A DNA stretch of 64,000 bases, taken from positions 1,240,001 to 1,304,000 of the forward strand of contig NZ_CP078079.1 in NCBI RefSeq assembly GCF_020809045.1, read 5' to 3'. Of this stretch, positions 1 through 8,934 are shown one piece after another. Within the stretch, counting starts at the first letter, position 1. Every line of letters begins with the position of its first letter. The notes below the pieces were generated by a model. It made no database searches. It saw only the letters and a list, made by a program, of their open reading frames with translations, and was not told the origin of the DNA. This DNA comes from Pseudarthrobacter sp. L1SW (GTDB lineage Bacteria; Actinomycetota; Actinomycetes; Actinomycetales; Micrococcaceae). Position numbers and translations under genes: made by a program.

Positions 1-1344
1 CACGCGCTGATGGATCTGGTCGAAGTCCGGAACCGTGGAGAAGGAGGCGTCGAAGTCGGGCGGTCCGATGGTCAGCCGCTTGACGTCGTGGCCCCTCGCC
101 TTGATGGCAAGGTCCACGAAGCTGCCCAGCTGCGCGGAGGAGATGTTCGATTCCACCACCTTGGTCCCCGCGTTGGCGATGTCCTCGAACTTGGCCAGCA
201 GCGTGGTGGGATCCAGCTGCTTCAGCATGGCCTGCTGCACGCACTGCTGGCGCTGGATCCGGGAGTAGTCATCCACGTACTCGCGGGACCGGCCGTACCA
301 CAGCGCCTGGTTGCCGTCGAGCGTCTGCTCGCCTGCCGGGATCCAGCCGAGCGGCATGCCGTGGGTCTGGCTGAAATCGTCGAAATAACCGCTCATGGGT
401 ACCCAGCCGCCGGCCTTGATCCTGATCCCGCCCATGGCGTCGATGAGCGACGAGAATCCCTGCATGTCCACCAGGACATAGGCCTGGATTTCCATGCCGA
501 GGGTTCCGGAAACCGCCTCCATGGTGGCCTGCGCGCCGGGATCGGCCACTCCGGGGTAGAGGTCCGCGTGCTCATTGGTGACTTCCGTGTTGATCGCGTT
601 GATCAGGCACTCGTCGCCGCAGTCGTAGCCGTCAGGGTAGATGGACCGCATGGGCGAGTCCTCGCTGAACTGTGCGTTCTGCAGGTTGCGCGGGACGGAA
701 ATGATGGCAGTCTGCCCGGTTTCTGCGTCCACGCTCAGCACGGACAGGCTGTCCGGGCGCCGTCCGGTGCGGTCTTCACCGGCGTCACCGCCCATCATCA
801 GGAAGTTGTAGCGCCCGTCCACAGGATCGATCGCGGGTCCGGACGAGAAAATGCTGCCGATGGCATTGCGGCTGACGTTGAGCAGGTACGCCGCATAGCC
901 GAGCGAGCCGCTGCCCAGCACCATCGCCAGGACCAGGGCAACGACGACGGCGGGCCGGACCGATGGTGCCAGCAGTACGGGCCGGATCAGCCGCAGGGTG
1001 TTGATGAACAGCGCTGCCCAGCCGATGGCCAGGGCAACCAGCAGGATCACGATCGCCAGGGAAGCGAAGGGGTTGGCAATGATGTTGACCAGCAGGGTCC
1101 GGTTGAGCAGCAGCAGGAGCACGGTGAGGGCCAGCACCGCCCAGACACAGAGCGTCACGGTCAGTGCGGCGCGGCCCAGCTTGCGGTCGCCGGCCACGAT
1201 TTGGGCGCTGCCCGGGACCAGGAGGGTCAGGAGGATAAGCACAAAAGCCCGCTTGGTGCGGACGGGCGGGGAAGCGCTGACCGGGTACCGGACGGGGTCC
1301 GTCATTGCGCCGGGAGCAGACTGCTGCAGCTTGCTGCTGGACAT
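1..1344 (-). CDS. LCP (LytR-CpsA-Psr) family cell-wall polymer ligase, 3' end cut by window
   Basis: 448 residues are visible, from an ATG at 1344 to the window edge with no stop, so the C-terminus is missing. The N-terminal third carries about four hydrophobic segments, then an extracytoplasmic LCP domain. Family motifs are visible: a GGDAGEDRTGRRPDS block, SVPRNL, and YGRSREYVDDYSRIQR, which holds the Arg and Asp residues used for pyrophosphate and lipid binding. LCP proteins transfer undecaprenyl-phosphate-linked glycopolymers onto peptidoglycan at the outer membrane face. The start lies 9 bases downstream of the purE stop on the same strand, so it may be co-transcribed with purK-purE. The extra N-terminal membrane segments exceed the single anchor of most LCP proteins. 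The attached polymer cannot be told from sequence. Confidence 0.9.
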   Translation of the reverse strand, partial: MSSSKLQQSAPGAMTDPVRYPVSASPPVRTKRAFVLILLTLLVPGSAQIVAGDRKLGRAALTVTLCVWAVLALTVLLLLLNRTLLVNIIANPFASLAIVILLVALAIGWAALFINTLRLIRPVLLAPSVRPAVVVALVLAMVLGSGSLGYAAYLLNVSRNAIGSIFSSGPAIDPVDGRYNFLMMGGDAGEDRTGRRPDSLSVLSVDAETGQTAIISVPRNLQNAQFSEDSPMRSIYPDGYDCGDECLINAINTEVTNEHADLYPGVADPGAQATMEAVSGTLGMEIQAYVLVDMQGFSSLIDAMGGIRIKAGGWVPMSGYFDDFSQTHGMPLGWIPAGEQTLDGNQALWYGRSREYVDDYSRIQRQQCVQQAMLKQLDPTTLLAKFEDIANAGTKVVESNISSAQLGSFVDLAIKARGHDVKRLTIGPPDFDASFSTVPDFDQIHQRV

Positions 1345-1353
1345 ACGCGCCGC

Positions 1354-1938
1354 CTAGCGGCTGCCCCGCAGGGCGCCGTTGCCTTCAGCGAAGACCTCGC
1401 TGACCTTTTGCCGCAGGTTCGCGCCCTTGCGGGTAGCGACGGCGTTGAGGTCCGCGGCGAAGTCAAGCAGGTCTGCTCGAAGCGACGCCGCAAGCTCGTC
1501 CGTGCCGGCTGCCAGCATCCGCACGGCCAGGAGTCCGGCGTTGCGTGCCCCGGCGATGGAAACGGTGGCCACTGGAACCCCGGCCGGCATCTGGACGATG
1601 GACAGCAATGAATCCATGCCGTCCAGGGTTTTCAGGGGAACGGGCACGCCGATGACCGGGAGCGGGGTAACGCTGGCCAGCATGCCCGGCAGGTGGGCCG
1701 CACCGCCGGCGCCGGCGATGATGACCCGCAAACCCCGCTCATGGGCAGTCTGCCCGTAGCGGATCATTTCCGTCGGCATCCGGTGGGCGGACACGACGTC
1801 GGCCTCGAACGGAATGCCGAACTCCGCCAGCGCGTCGGCAGCGGCTTCCATGACAGGCCAGTCCGAGTCGGACCCCATGACCAGGCCCACCAGGGGCGCT
1901 GTCTCCGAAGCGGTGGCTGGGGTGGCTTGGGCGCTCAT
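1354..1938 (-). CDS. purE: N5-carboxyaminoimidazole ribonucleotide mutase PurE
   Basis: This 194-residue protein is a class I PurE. It converts N5-CAIR to CAIR in de novo purine synthesis in the cytoplasm. The substrate-binding GSDSDW motif is at residues 22-27 and SAHR at 50-53, followed by the usual glycine-rich [11 protein letters not shown] segment. Its ATG overlaps the purK stop by 4 bases (ATGA), so translation of the pair is probably coupled. Length is slightly above the family's roughly 160-170 residues because of an Ala/Thr-rich N-terminus and a charged tail. Confidence 0.97.
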   Translation of the reverse strand: MSAQATPATASETAPLVGLVMGSDSDWPVMEAAADALAEFGIPFEADVVSAHRMPTEMIRYGQTAHERGLRVIIAGAGGAAHLPGMLASVTPLPVIGVPVPLKTLDGMDSLLSIVQMPAGVPVATVSIAGARNAGLLAVRMLAAGTDELAASLRADLLDFAADLNAVATRKGANLRQKVSEVFAEGNGALRGSR

Positions 1939-3131
1939 GCGTTCTCCTCGAAAGTGCTGGGCGTTTCCTCCGCCGCTACCCGCCCATCGCGGATGATGCT
2001 GGCCACCATGGTGGCACGGCGGCGGACAGACTCAACGTCAGCGGTTGATGAACCCACCAGGTTCACGTGGCCGATCTTCCGGCCAGGCCGGACGGACTTG
2101 CCGTAGCAGTGCACCTTCGCGGCAGGTTCGCTGGCAAGCGCCAGCGGATAGGCCGAAAACAGGTCCTGGTTCTCACCGCCCAGGAAGTTCTTCATCACCA
2201 CCACCGGCGCGAGGATGTCGGTTGCGCCCAGGGGAAGGTTGAGGACCGCGCGGAGGTGCTGCTCGAACTGGCTTGTCACGGAGCCGTCCTGCGTCCAGTG
2301 CCCGGTGTTGTGGGGGCGCATGGCGAGCTCGTTGATCAGGAACCCCGCCCCCGTGCCGGGAGTCTCGAAGAGCTCGACGGCCAACACGCCGGTCACCCCC
2401 AGCTCGCCGGCAATGCGCAGGGCGGCGTCTTCCGCTGCCGCGGCAACCTCCACGGGGATGTCCAGGGCGGGCGCTATGACCTCGTCACAGACGCCGTCCA
2501 CCTGGATGGTGTGCACCACTGGCCAGGCCCGGGCTTCGCCGTCCGGCGTCCGTGCAACCAACGCAGACAGCTCACGCGTAAACTCGACCTTTGCCTCGGC
2601 GAGGAGGGGACTCATCGCATCAAACCATTCCCCTGTGTCCGCAGCCTCCTCCGCTGAGCCAACAATGCGGACGCCCTTGCCGTCGTACCCGCCCCGCGGC
2701 ATCTTCAGGACAACCGGCCAGCCGGTCCGCTCCCCGAAGCCGACCAGTTCGGCGACATCCTCCACGGAGGCCCAGGCGGGGTTGGGAAGTTCCAGCCTGT
2801 CGATGGCTGCACGCATCACCAGCTTGTCCTGGGCATTGACGAGCGCATCGGGTCCGGGCTGGATGTTGACGCCGGCGTCCTGCAGGGCACGAAGGTGGGC
2901 TGTTGGGACGTGCTCATGGTCAAAGGTCATGACGTCCAGGCCTTCAGCGAAGTCCAGGAGTGTCTGCAGGTCCTTGTAGTCACCCACGGGCGAGGAGGGC
3001 ACTGCCGAAACAGCGGAGACATCATCACCTTCGGCCAGGACGCGGAGTTCAAAGCCGAGTGCGGTAGCGGCCGGGGCCATCATGCGGGCAAGCTGGCCGC
3101 CGCCCACCACGCCTATTACTGGAAAAGTCAC
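1935..3131 (-). CDS. purK: N5-carboxyaminoimidazole ribonucleotide synthase PurK
   Basis: PurK is an ATP-grasp enzyme that carboxylates AIR to N5-CAIR with ATP and bicarbonate, feeding PurE. From GTG 3131 the protein has 398 residues and begins with the conserved nucleotide-binding segment [15 protein letters not shown]. The ATP-grasp lysines and glycine-rich loop ([14 protein letters not shown]) and the C-terminal [14 protein letters not shown] motif are present. A longer reading from 3167 adds 12 unconserved residues. I prefer GTG 3131 because a TAGGCT -10 box lies 7 bases upstream of it, which would place the longer start outside the transcript. Confidence 0.95.
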   Translation of the reverse strand: MTFPVIGVVGGGQLARMMAPAATALGFELRVLAEGDDVSAVSAVPSSPVGDYKDLQTLLDFAEGLDVMTFDHEHVPTAHLRALQDAGVNIQPGPDALVNAQDKLVMRAAIDRLELPNPAWASVEDVAELVGFGERTGWPVVLKMPRGGYDGKGVRIVGSAEEAADTGEWFDAMSPLLAEAKVEFTRELSALVARTPDGEARAWPVVHTIQVDGVCDEVIAPALDIPVEVAAAAEDAALRIAGELGVTGVLAVELFETPGTGAGFLINELAMRPHNTGHWTQDGSVTSQFEQHLRAVLNLPLGATDILAPVVVMKNFLGGENQDLFSAYPLALASEPAAKVHCYGKSVRPGRKIGHVNLVGSSTADVESVRRRATMVASIIRDGRVAAEETPSTFEENA

Positions 3132-3138
3132 ATTGGCC

Positions 3139-3144
3139 AGCCTA
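3139..3144 (-). promoter_or_regulatory. -10 box of purK-purE operon
   Basis: TAGGCT on the minus strand sits 7 bases upstream of GTG 3131. It matches the TAnnnT -10 element used at many other genes in this window and implies a leaderless or nearly leaderless mRNA. Confidence 0.55.
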
Positions 3145-3252
3145 CCGAAGACAGCCCGGTATCCCACGTTCCTGTCCCCGGCGGGTAAGAGTGTTTCGGC
3201 CGCCGCCAGCCCCCGGCGCAGGTTAGGGAGGCTGCCACGCAGGTTTGGGGGC

Positions 3253-3258
3253 TAAAAT
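3253..3258 (+). promoter_or_regulatory. Candidate -10 box for the GtrA gene
   Basis: TAAAAT lies in the gap between the divergent purK and GtrA genes. Transcription from it would give a leader of about 40 bases before ATG 3305. No clear -35 element is visible. Confidence 0.4.
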
Positions 3259-3304
3259 GGGCGTCTGGCCCGATGGCCCACATTTCAGACAGCCATGGAG
3301 GGCC

Positions 3305-3880
3305 ATGTTTACCGCACTTGCAGACCGTACCCGGGGACTCGCGTCCCTTTTTTGGCGTGAAGTAGCCAAATTCGGAGCTGTGGGCGGTGTTGCGTTCGTC
3401 ATCGACAACGGCCTCACCTACTACCTTATGCACGGGCCCATGACCGACAGCGAGGCGAAGGCCCGGTTTGTCGGTGCCTCGGTGGCCACGGTCTTCTCCT
3501 GGATCGCCAACCGGCTCTGGACCTTCCGGCACCGGCGGCAGGCCAATGTGCTCCGGGAATTCCTGATGTTCGTCCTCATCAACGGCATCGGCATCGGCAT
3601 CTCCACCGGCTTCACCGCCCTCGCCAAGTACGGGATGGGCGTGACGGACAAGAACATGCTGTTCTTCGCGGGAGTGGTGGGCATCCTGGTGGCCACTGTT
3701 GTCCGTTTCTTCGCCTACCGGTTCCTGGTGTTCAACCAGGAACTGGACCAGGAGCCGGAGTTCTCCCACGACCACGAGCTCATCGAGCTGCACCACCACC
3801 ACAAAGAGCACGCCGTCGCCGGCGAGCGGGACGCCTCGGCCGAACGGGAAACCTCGGCCGAAGGCCAGGGCAAGGCCTAG
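3305..3880 (+). CDS. GtrA family membrane protein
   Basis: The 191-residue protein has four predicted membrane segments and the typical GtrA pattern (FGAVGGVAFVIDNG near residue 23, SWIANRLWTF in the middle, RFFAYRFLVF near the end). Members are thought to flip undecaprenyl- or polyprenyl-phosphate-linked sugars for cell-surface glycan synthesis. The C-terminal tail is cytoplasmic, charged and His-rich (ELHHHHKEH) and ends in short degenerate repeats of an AERE/ASAE type. I chose ATG 3305, preceded by GGAGGG at short spacing. An in-frame start at 3245 would add 20 unconserved residues. It is divergent from purK and next to an LCP gene, which fits an envelope role. Confidence 0.88.
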   Translation: MFTALADRTRGLASLFWREVAKFGAVGGVAFVIDNGLTYYLMHGPMTDSEAKARFVGASVATVFSWIANRLWTFRHRRQANVLREFLMFVLINGIGIGISTGFTALAKYGMGVTDKNMLFFAGVVGILVATVVRFFAYRFLVFNQELDQEPEFSHDHELIELHHHHKEHAVAGERDASAERETSAEGQGKA

Positions 3881-3906
3881 CCGTACCGGCCTGGCCGGCA
3901 GCTGGG

Positions 3907-4605
3907 TCAGCTGCCGTGGATGCGTTCTGCTGTGAGCAGTTTTTCCGTCAGCTGTACGTCCGGATGGGTGACCACCACCGAGCCATCGCGCCGCCAGGCG
4001 CCGAGGGCGTTGGCCAGGGCTGCCTCAAGGCCGTTCCCGGCAGGAATGTGCAGCCGCACGCCCTCGTCATGGGGCACCGCGAAGCCGTCGAGCAGGTCCT
4101 GGTGAAGGTGGCGCCGGCCGTCGCTGGCCACAATCGCGCAACCTGAAGGATCAGCTTCGGCGTGGGCCATGAACACGTCCCCGTGAGAGCGGACGTCCGC
4201 TGCATAATCGATGTACCCGGCGCCCAGCTCACCCGGCCAGCGCATGGCCAGTGCCGGCAGCGCAACGGCGACGACGGCGTCGTACTTCCCTTCAACTGTT
4301 TCCGGATCAGCGGTGACGAGGTAATCCGCCGTGCTGCCGTCAAGCACGGTCTGCAGCCCGAGCTGCCACGCGGCAAGTGCCCAGACCATGGATTTCCAGT
4401 GCGCCGGCAGTTCCAGGCGAAGGCGCATGCCGGGAGCGGCGTCCAGTTCGTCCTGGAGCAGGTTGCTGGTCTTGGCAACCCAGTTGTCCAGCACCCTGCC
4501 GGATAACTCAACCCGTTCATCGCCGGGGCCGTACCAAGTGAGGCGCGGGGCGGTGGAGTTGCCTGAACGAAGGGTTGCCATGAGGTCAGCTGCCGGATTG
4601 GTCAT
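3907..4605 (-). CDS. TIGR03089 family protein
   Basis: This 232-residue protein matches the actinobacterial TIGR03089 family of unknown function. It resembles the N-terminal part of adenylate-forming (ANL) enzymes: it has the PxRLTWYGPGDERVELSGRV start and the WALAAWQLG helix, but none of the adenylation motifs further along. It is therefore unlikely to be a complete acyl-CoA ligase. The start at ATG 4605 has AGGA 7 bases upstream. It converges on the GtrA gene. A CRP-like site lies about 90 bases upstream of its start. Confidence 0.85.
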   Translation of the reverse strand: MTNPAADLMATLRSGNSTAPRLTWYGPGDERVELSGRVLDNWVAKTSNLLQDELDAAPGMRLRLELPAHWKSMVWALAAWQLGLQTVLDGSTADYLVTADPETVEGKYDAVVAVALPALAMRWPGELGAGYIDYAADVRSHGDVFMAHAEADPSGCAIVASDGRRHLHQDLLDGFAVPHDEGVRLHIPAGNGLEAALANALGAWRRDGSVVVTHPDVQLTEKLLTAERIHGS

Positions 4606-4691
4606 GGCTACATCCTGCCACCGGGGACGGTCCTTGGACACGGTTCCCCGGCTCCGCAGCCCAACGCACCACCTTGCGGCAAAAACCTGGA

Positions 4692-4707
4692 CGTGACATA
4701 TCTCACA
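4692..4707. promoter_or_regulatory. CRP/GlxR-like operator
   Basis: CGTGACATATCTCACA matches the CRP/GlxR consensus TGTGA-NNTANN-TCACA at every fixed base except the first. It is centred about 94 bases upstream of the TIGR03089 start and about 195 bases upstream of the whiB2 promoter -35. Binding is inferred from the consensus only. Confidence 0.55.
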
Positions 4708-4892
4708 TTAGATACTCAGCCTGCTTGCTATTTCCTGCCGCTCCGGGTACTTTGCCCGCAATTGGCGGAAATCCCGGGGTTCGGGACCCCTGGTCCGCGG
4801 TTCGGGAGGGGAGCGCTGCGCGCCCGTAATAAATTAGCGGGCGTGGCGTACGCCTTGTTCATCATCCACAGTGATTATTATCCGGCAGCGGC

Positions 4893-4921
4893 TTGACTCG
4901 CCCAAGTTACACACGTGTAAT
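4893..4921 (+). promoter_or_regulatory. whiB2 promoter (-35 TTGACT, -10 TGTAAT)
   Basis: TTGACT at 4893-4898 and TGTAAT at 4916-4921 are spaced 17 bases apart, a near-consensus housekeeping promoter. Transcription would start near 4928 and give a leader of about 80 bases for whiB2. Confidence 0.65.
4907..4920. promoter_or_regulatory. Dyad overlapping the whiB2 -10 box
   Basis: TTACAC-AC-GTGTAA is a perfect 6+6 inverted repeat covering most of the promoter -10 and spacer. A regulator bound here would block or redirect RNA polymerase. The cognate factor is unknown. Confidence 0.45.
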
Positions 4922-5008
4922 TAGATAACTAAAGGCAACTGCGTAAATGCCGGCACACAACCGAGTGCCACGTATCCAGGCAGGGGCTGCAACATCAGGA
5001 GGGTCGCC

Positions 5009-5542
5009 ATGGGGCAAGCAGAGCGTATCCAGGAAGATGCCGTCGTGGCCGGCCAGGCTACGGCAAGATACCGCGCCCGGGGGGTGCCGAGCGACTGGTA
5101 CGTCGACCCGGCCGATCCCCATGCCGCCGAGCGGTACAACAGGAACGCGGGGGGCGTCCTGGAAGACCAGGCCACTGCCTTCCTCGCCGCGCATGAGGCC
5201 CTGCTGGACGGCGGCGCCGAGCCGGAGGATGAACTCGACCCTCCCATGGAGCTTGCCGCGGCAGGCTCCACCCAGCCAGTATGGATCGGGCTGCCCTTCC
5301 AGCAGGACTTCGACGACGAAGGCGAGCTGGGCTGGCAAACAGACGCCCTGTGCGCCCAGACTGACCCCGAGGCATTCTTCCCCGAAAAGGGCGGCTCCAC
5401 CCGCGACGCGAAAAAGGTGTGCGGGGCCTGCAACGTGCGTTCGCAGTGCCTGGAGTACGCCTTGGCAAACGACGAGCGGTTTGGCATCTGGGGAGGCCTT
5501 TCCGAGCGCGAGCGCCGGCGGCTTAGGAAGCGAGCAATCTAA
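5009..5542 (+). CDS. whiB2: WhiB-family iron-sulfur transcriptional regulator, WhiB2/WhmD type
   Basis: The 177-residue protein has a C-terminal Wbl domain with the four cluster-binding cysteines at 115, 138, 141 and 147 (C-x22-C-x2-C-x5-C), the GIWGG turn at 159-163 and a basic RERRRLRKR tail for DNA binding. Wbl proteins carry a [4Fe-4S] cluster and act with the housekeeping sigma factor. WhiB2/WhmD controls septation and cell division in related actinobacteria. The first 100 residues are an acidic extension that looks disordered. The start ATG has GGAGG at good spacing. The WhiB2 assignment rests on its neighbours (DUF5719, metallopeptidase, DUF3499), which match the mycobacterial whiB2 region. 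Confidence 0.88.
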   Translation: MGQAERIQEDAVVAGQATARYRARGVPSDWYVDPADPHAAERYNRNAGGVLEDQATAFLAAHEALLDGGAEPEDELDPPMELAAAGSTQPVWIGLPFQQDFDDEGELGWQTDALCAQTDPEAFFPEKGGSTRDAKKVCGACNVRSQCLEYALANDERFGIWGGLSERERRRLRKRAI

Positions 5543-5571
5543 TTCACCAGGATGTCCATGTCACTGCCGTT

Positions 5572-8500
5572 GTGGTTGCCCACAACGGCAGTGCCTACCT
5601 GCCCAGAACCCTCTCAGCCCTGGCGGAGCAGACCCGGCCCGTGGACTACGCCATTGGCGTCGACACCGGCTCCCGGGACGACTCCAAGGCCCTCCTCCAG
5701 CGGGCCCTGGGCGCGGCCCACGTGGTCAGCCAGCAGCGGGGAAAAGGCGGCATGGGGGCCGCGGTGCTGGCCGGCCTGGCCGAACTGGCGCCGTGGCGCG
5801 GAGGCACCGCTGGCGGCAAAGCTGAATGGATCTGGCTGCTCCATGACGATGCAGCGCCCGCCCCGCAAGCACTCGCCGAGCTGCTCAGCGCCGTCGAACG
5901 CGCGCCCTCGGTCACCGTTGCCGGCTGCAAGCAGCTGGACTGGGACGCCGGACGCAAGCTGATCGACGTCGGGCTTTCCACCAGCCGGTGGGCCGAGAGG
6001 CTCACCCTGATCGACGCTGACGAACTGGACCAGGGGCAGTACGACGGACGCAGCGACACCTTTGCCGTGAACTCAGCCGGCATGCTGATCCGCCGCGACA
6101 TCTGGGAACAGCTGGGCGGGTTTGATCCTGCCCTTCCCGGCAGCGGCGACGACGTCGACTTCTGCTGGCGCAACCGGCTGGCAGGGCACCGTGTTGTGGT
6201 GGTGCCCTCGGCCAGGATGTTCCATGTTGCACACCGGCCGCAGGCACTGGGCAACGCCGCGGCCGCCCGGAAAGCCCAGGTCCATCTGCGCCTGAAGCAC
6301 TCACCGCTGTGGATGGTCCCCGTCCACGGTGCCGGGGCACTCCTGGGCAGCCTGTTCAAGCTGGTGCTCAGCATCCTGGTAAAGGATCCCGGCCACGGAT
6401 TGTCCCAGCTGGTTGCCACCTGCGCCGCCCTCGGCAGGCCCCGCGCAGTGGCCAAGGCCCGCCGGAGCGCCCGCCGGACACGCCGGATCCGCCGGTCCGT
6501 GATCCGCAAGCTCCAAACCCCCAGGCGCGAAGTCTGGAGCCACCGCCGGTCGCTGATGGAAGCGCTCGGCTCGGACAATTCACCCACCGACGAGCTTGAA
6601 CAGGATCCGCTGGCCCACCAGCCCACGGGGGACGCGTCGGACGACTTCGCGGCACTAGCCACCTCAAAACGCGGCTGGGTGGGCAACGGAGCCCTGGCCA
6701 CTGTCATCATCGCCTCCGTTGCATCCCTGCTTGCCCTTACGGGACTTTTCCGCGCCGACGCCGTCTCCGGCGGCGCCCTCATTCCCGTTTCCCGCAACCT
6801 CGGGGATCTGTGGCACCACGCCTCAAGCTGGTGGATCACGCTCGGCGCAGGGTTGCCCGGGCGCGGAGACCCGTTTGGATACGTCCTGTGGATCCTGGGC
6901 GTACTCGGCGGAGGCGACGCCAACCCTGCCATCGCCTGGCTCCTGCTGCTCGCAACTCCGCTGTCCGGGCTGACGGCATGGTTCGCTGCGGGCGGGCTGA
7001 CGGTCCGCCGCCGGCTGCGGCTGGCCGCGGCAGTCTTTTGGGCTGCCGCCCCAGCCCTCCAGGTGGCGCTTAACCAGGGCCGGGCCGGTGCCCTGGTTGC
7101 CCACATCATGCTTCCTTTACTGGTCCTTGCGCTGCTGCGCGCCACCGGCTCGGCTGTAGGGCACGGCCGTTTCACCCTGCCTGCCCCTGCCGACAGGCGC
7201 CTTGGCGACAGGCCGCCGGTCAGGCCAGGCATCAACGGCACGCCCTCCTGGACGGCTGCCGCGGCCGCGGGCCTTGCGCTGGCGGTTGTTGTTGCATCAG
7301 CACCGTCGCTCCTGGTCCCGGCCGCCGCGGTCATCGTGCTCTGCGGCCTCCTGCTTGGCCGCCGCGGCCGCACGGTCTGGTGGGCCCTGCTGCCCACCGC
7401 AGCCCTGTTCATTCCCTTCGGCGTGTCCGTGCTCGACAGGCCGAGGGCGTTGCTGGCTGATCCTGGCCCCCCGCTGGCTTTTGACGCCGCCCCTTTGTGG
7501 CAGCAGCTGCTGGGCCAGCCGTTGCAGTTCGATCCGCTGGGCGGCCTGGCGGGCCTTCCCTACTTCACCGGCGGCGCTTTTCCCTCGGCCTTGCTGCTTG
7601 CACTGCTTGTGGCCGTCCCGGTACTGGCCCTGGCCGTTGCCGGGCTGCTGCTCCCGGGACACCGAGCCAAAACAGTCAGGTCTTTCTGGGCGGCGGGCGT
7701 CATTGCGCTGGCCTGCGGCTGGCTGGCCGGCCACGTGGCCACCGGGCTGAACGCGCAGACCCTGGTGACCCCCTTCACGGGCCCCGCCGTCTCCGCCGCG
7801 GCCTTCGCACTCCTGGCCGCAGGCATCCTGGGAGCCGAGCAACTCCTGGCCATCACCGACAAGGCCGTGGCCGGCACCACCAAGCACAAGACGGCCCTGC
7901 GGGCAATTGCTGCCGTCAGCATGGTCCTGCTGCTGGCCGGGCCCCTGGCCGGGATGGCGGCATGGTCGGCGCAGAACCTGCTTCGTCCTGCCAGTGCCGC
8001 CGGGACGGCCCAGGCGGACGCCGGCACCACGGAAACCGGCGTTGCCCACGCCGCAGATGCGCTGGGAACCCCCCGCCTGGTGGAGCCCGCCAACCCGCGG
8101 ACCCTCCCGGCCACCGCCATCGACCGGGGAACCGGTCCGGAGCAGACCCGCACCCTGCTGATCAGTACGCGGGACAACGGCACTTTTGATGCAACCTTGA
8201 TGCGGGGCGCCGGCACCACCTTGGACAGTTTCTCGGCCATTGCGTCCGCACGGAACATCATCGGCGCGCCGGGGGCAGAATCGGTACGCGACGACGATGA
8301 CGTCGCCGCTGCAGTCCGACGCGTGGTGGCCACCCTTGTTGCCGGCCAGGGCGTGGACCCGCGGAACGACCTCGAACAGCTGGGCGTCGGGTTCCTCGTG
8401 CTCCGGTCGGCGGACACCGCGGCGCAACTGACAGCCAGCAGGATGGACGCCGTACCCGGACTTGTGGCCGTGGGCCAGACGGACGTGGGATGGCTCTGGC

Positions 8501-8934
8501 GGATCTCGCCGCTGAACCAGCCGGTACTGCAAGCTGCGGATGTTGCCCACCGGGTACGGATCGTGGACGCAAGCGGTGCTGCCATTGGACTGATTCCCTC
8601 CGGCTACACCGATGTCGACGCTCCTGTGGACGCCGGCCCGGAAGGGCGCCTCGTGGTCCTGGCGGAACGCGCGGACCCGGGCTGGAGCGCCTGGATCGAC
8701 GGACGCAGGCTCACGGCAACCACCTCCGGCTGGGCCCAGGCCTTCACGCTCCCCGCCTCCGGAGGGCACCTGACCATCCGCTATGAGAACCCCTGGGCGC
8801 TGTGGACGGCCATTGCGCAGGTCACGGTGATTGGCCTGACGGTCTTGCTCGCCATCCCGATGCCCGCCCGGAGGGCACGGACCGGCCTTTCACGGGACGA
8901 GGGCTCCCTGCGTAAGGAACACCAGAATGCATGA
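5572..8934 (+). CDS. Large membrane glycosyltransferase, GT2 domain fused to multispan membrane and C-terminal domains
   Basis: About 1120 residues. The N-terminal 270 residues are a GT2-fold glycosyltransferase (VAHNG start, DTGSRDDS nucleotide-binding acid, GSGDDVDFCWRNRLAGHRV acceptor motif). A basic linker (RRSARRTRRIRRS) follows, then around ten membrane segments (about 375-790) and a roughly 330-residue extracytoplasmic C-terminus. Family members occupy the same place next to whiB2 and DUF5719 in other actinobacteria and are presumed to build a surface glycan. The given start (GTG 5572) removes part of the first beta-strand. Homology-like sequence VTAV continues upstream in frame to about 5542, but no ATG, GTG or TTG exists there before the TAG at 5524. 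An ATT codon at 5542 overlaps the whiB2 stop. The true start is therefore unresolved. Confidence 0.85.
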   Translation: MVAHNGSAYLPRTLSALAEQTRPVDYAIGVDTGSRDDSKALLQRALGAAHVVSQQRGKGGMGAAVLAGLAELAPWRGGTAGGKAEWIWLLHDDAAPAPQALAELLSAVERAPSVTVAGCKQLDWDAGRKLIDVGLSTSRWAERLTLIDADELDQGQYDGRSDTFAVNSAGMLIRRDIWEQLGGFDPALPGSGDDVDFCWRNRLAGHRVVVVPSARMFHVAHRPQALGNAAAARKAQVHLRLKHSPLWMVPVHGAGALLGSLFKLVLSILVKDPGHGLSQLVATCAALGRPRAVAKARRSARRTRRIRRSVIRKLQTPRREVWSHRRSLMEALGSDNSPTDELEQDPLAHQPTGDASDDFAALATSKRGWVGNGALATVIIASVASLLALTGLFRADAVSGGALIPVSRNLGDLWHHASSWWITLGAGLPGRGDPFGYVLWILGVLGGGDANPAIAWLLLLATPLSGLTAWFAAGGLTVRRRLRLAAAVFWAAAPALQVALNQGRAGALVAHIMLPLLVLALLRATGSAVGHGRFTLPAPADRRLGDRPPVRPGINGTPSWTAAAAAGLALAVVVASAPSLLVPAAAVIVLCGLLLGRRGRTVWWALLPTAALFIPFGVSVLDRPRALLADPGPPLAFDAAPLWQQLLGQPLQFDPLGGLAGLPYFTGGAFPSALLLALLVAVPVLALAVAGLLLPGHRAKTVRSFWAAGVIALACGWLAGHVATGLNAQTLVTPFTGPAVSAAAFALLAAGILGAEQLLAITDKAVAGTTKHKTALRAIAAVSMVLLLAGPLAGMAAWSAQNLLRPASAAGTAQADAGTTETGVAHAADALGTPRLVEPANPRTLPATAIDRGTGPEQTRTLLISTRDNGTFDATLMRGAGTTLDSFSAIASARNIIGAPGAESVRDDDDVAAAVRRVVATLVAGQGVDPRNDLEQLGVGFLVLRSADTAAQLTASRMDAVPGLVAVGQTDVGWLWRISPLNQPVLQAADVAHRVRIVDASGAAIGLIPSGYTDVDAPVDAGPEGRLVVLAERADPGWSAWIDGRRLTATTSGWAQAFTLPASGGHLTIRYENPWALWTAIAQVTVIGLTVLLAIPMPARRARTGLSRDEGSLRKEHQNA

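Larger units (their letters stand above)
4606..5008. other. Regulatory intergenic region between the TIGR03089 gene and whiB2
   Basis: These 403 bases separate two divergent genes and contain no convincing ORF. They hold a CRP/GlxR-like site (4692-4707), a GC-stem hairpin with an AT-rich 11-base loop (about 4821-4843), a sigma-70-type promoter (4893-4921), a dyad overlapping its -10 (4907-4920), and a roughly 80-base whiB2 leader ending in a strong ribosome binding site. Base composition is visibly more AT-rich than the flanking genes. Confidence 0.7.

Noticed and set aside
10..1611. A 533-residue open frame on the plus strand
   Set aside because: It lies opposite the LCP gene and purE, whose motifs are unmistakable. 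Its composition (His/Gln/Arg/Gly-rich) is typical of an antisense frame in GC-rich coding DNA.
4693..4896. A 67-residue frame upstream of whiB2
   Set aside because: No ribosome binding site, no recognisable pattern, and it covers the CRP-like site, a hairpin and the promoter -35, which explain the region better.
5646..7412. A 588-residue minus-strand frame opposite the glycosyltransferase
   Set aside because: Ser/Arg/Pro-rich low-complexity sequence without domains; it mirrors a real gene on the plus strand. The same applies to the long frames opposite ahcY/L,D-transpeptidase (11583-14330), mfd (53097-55559) and sufS (47310-48992).
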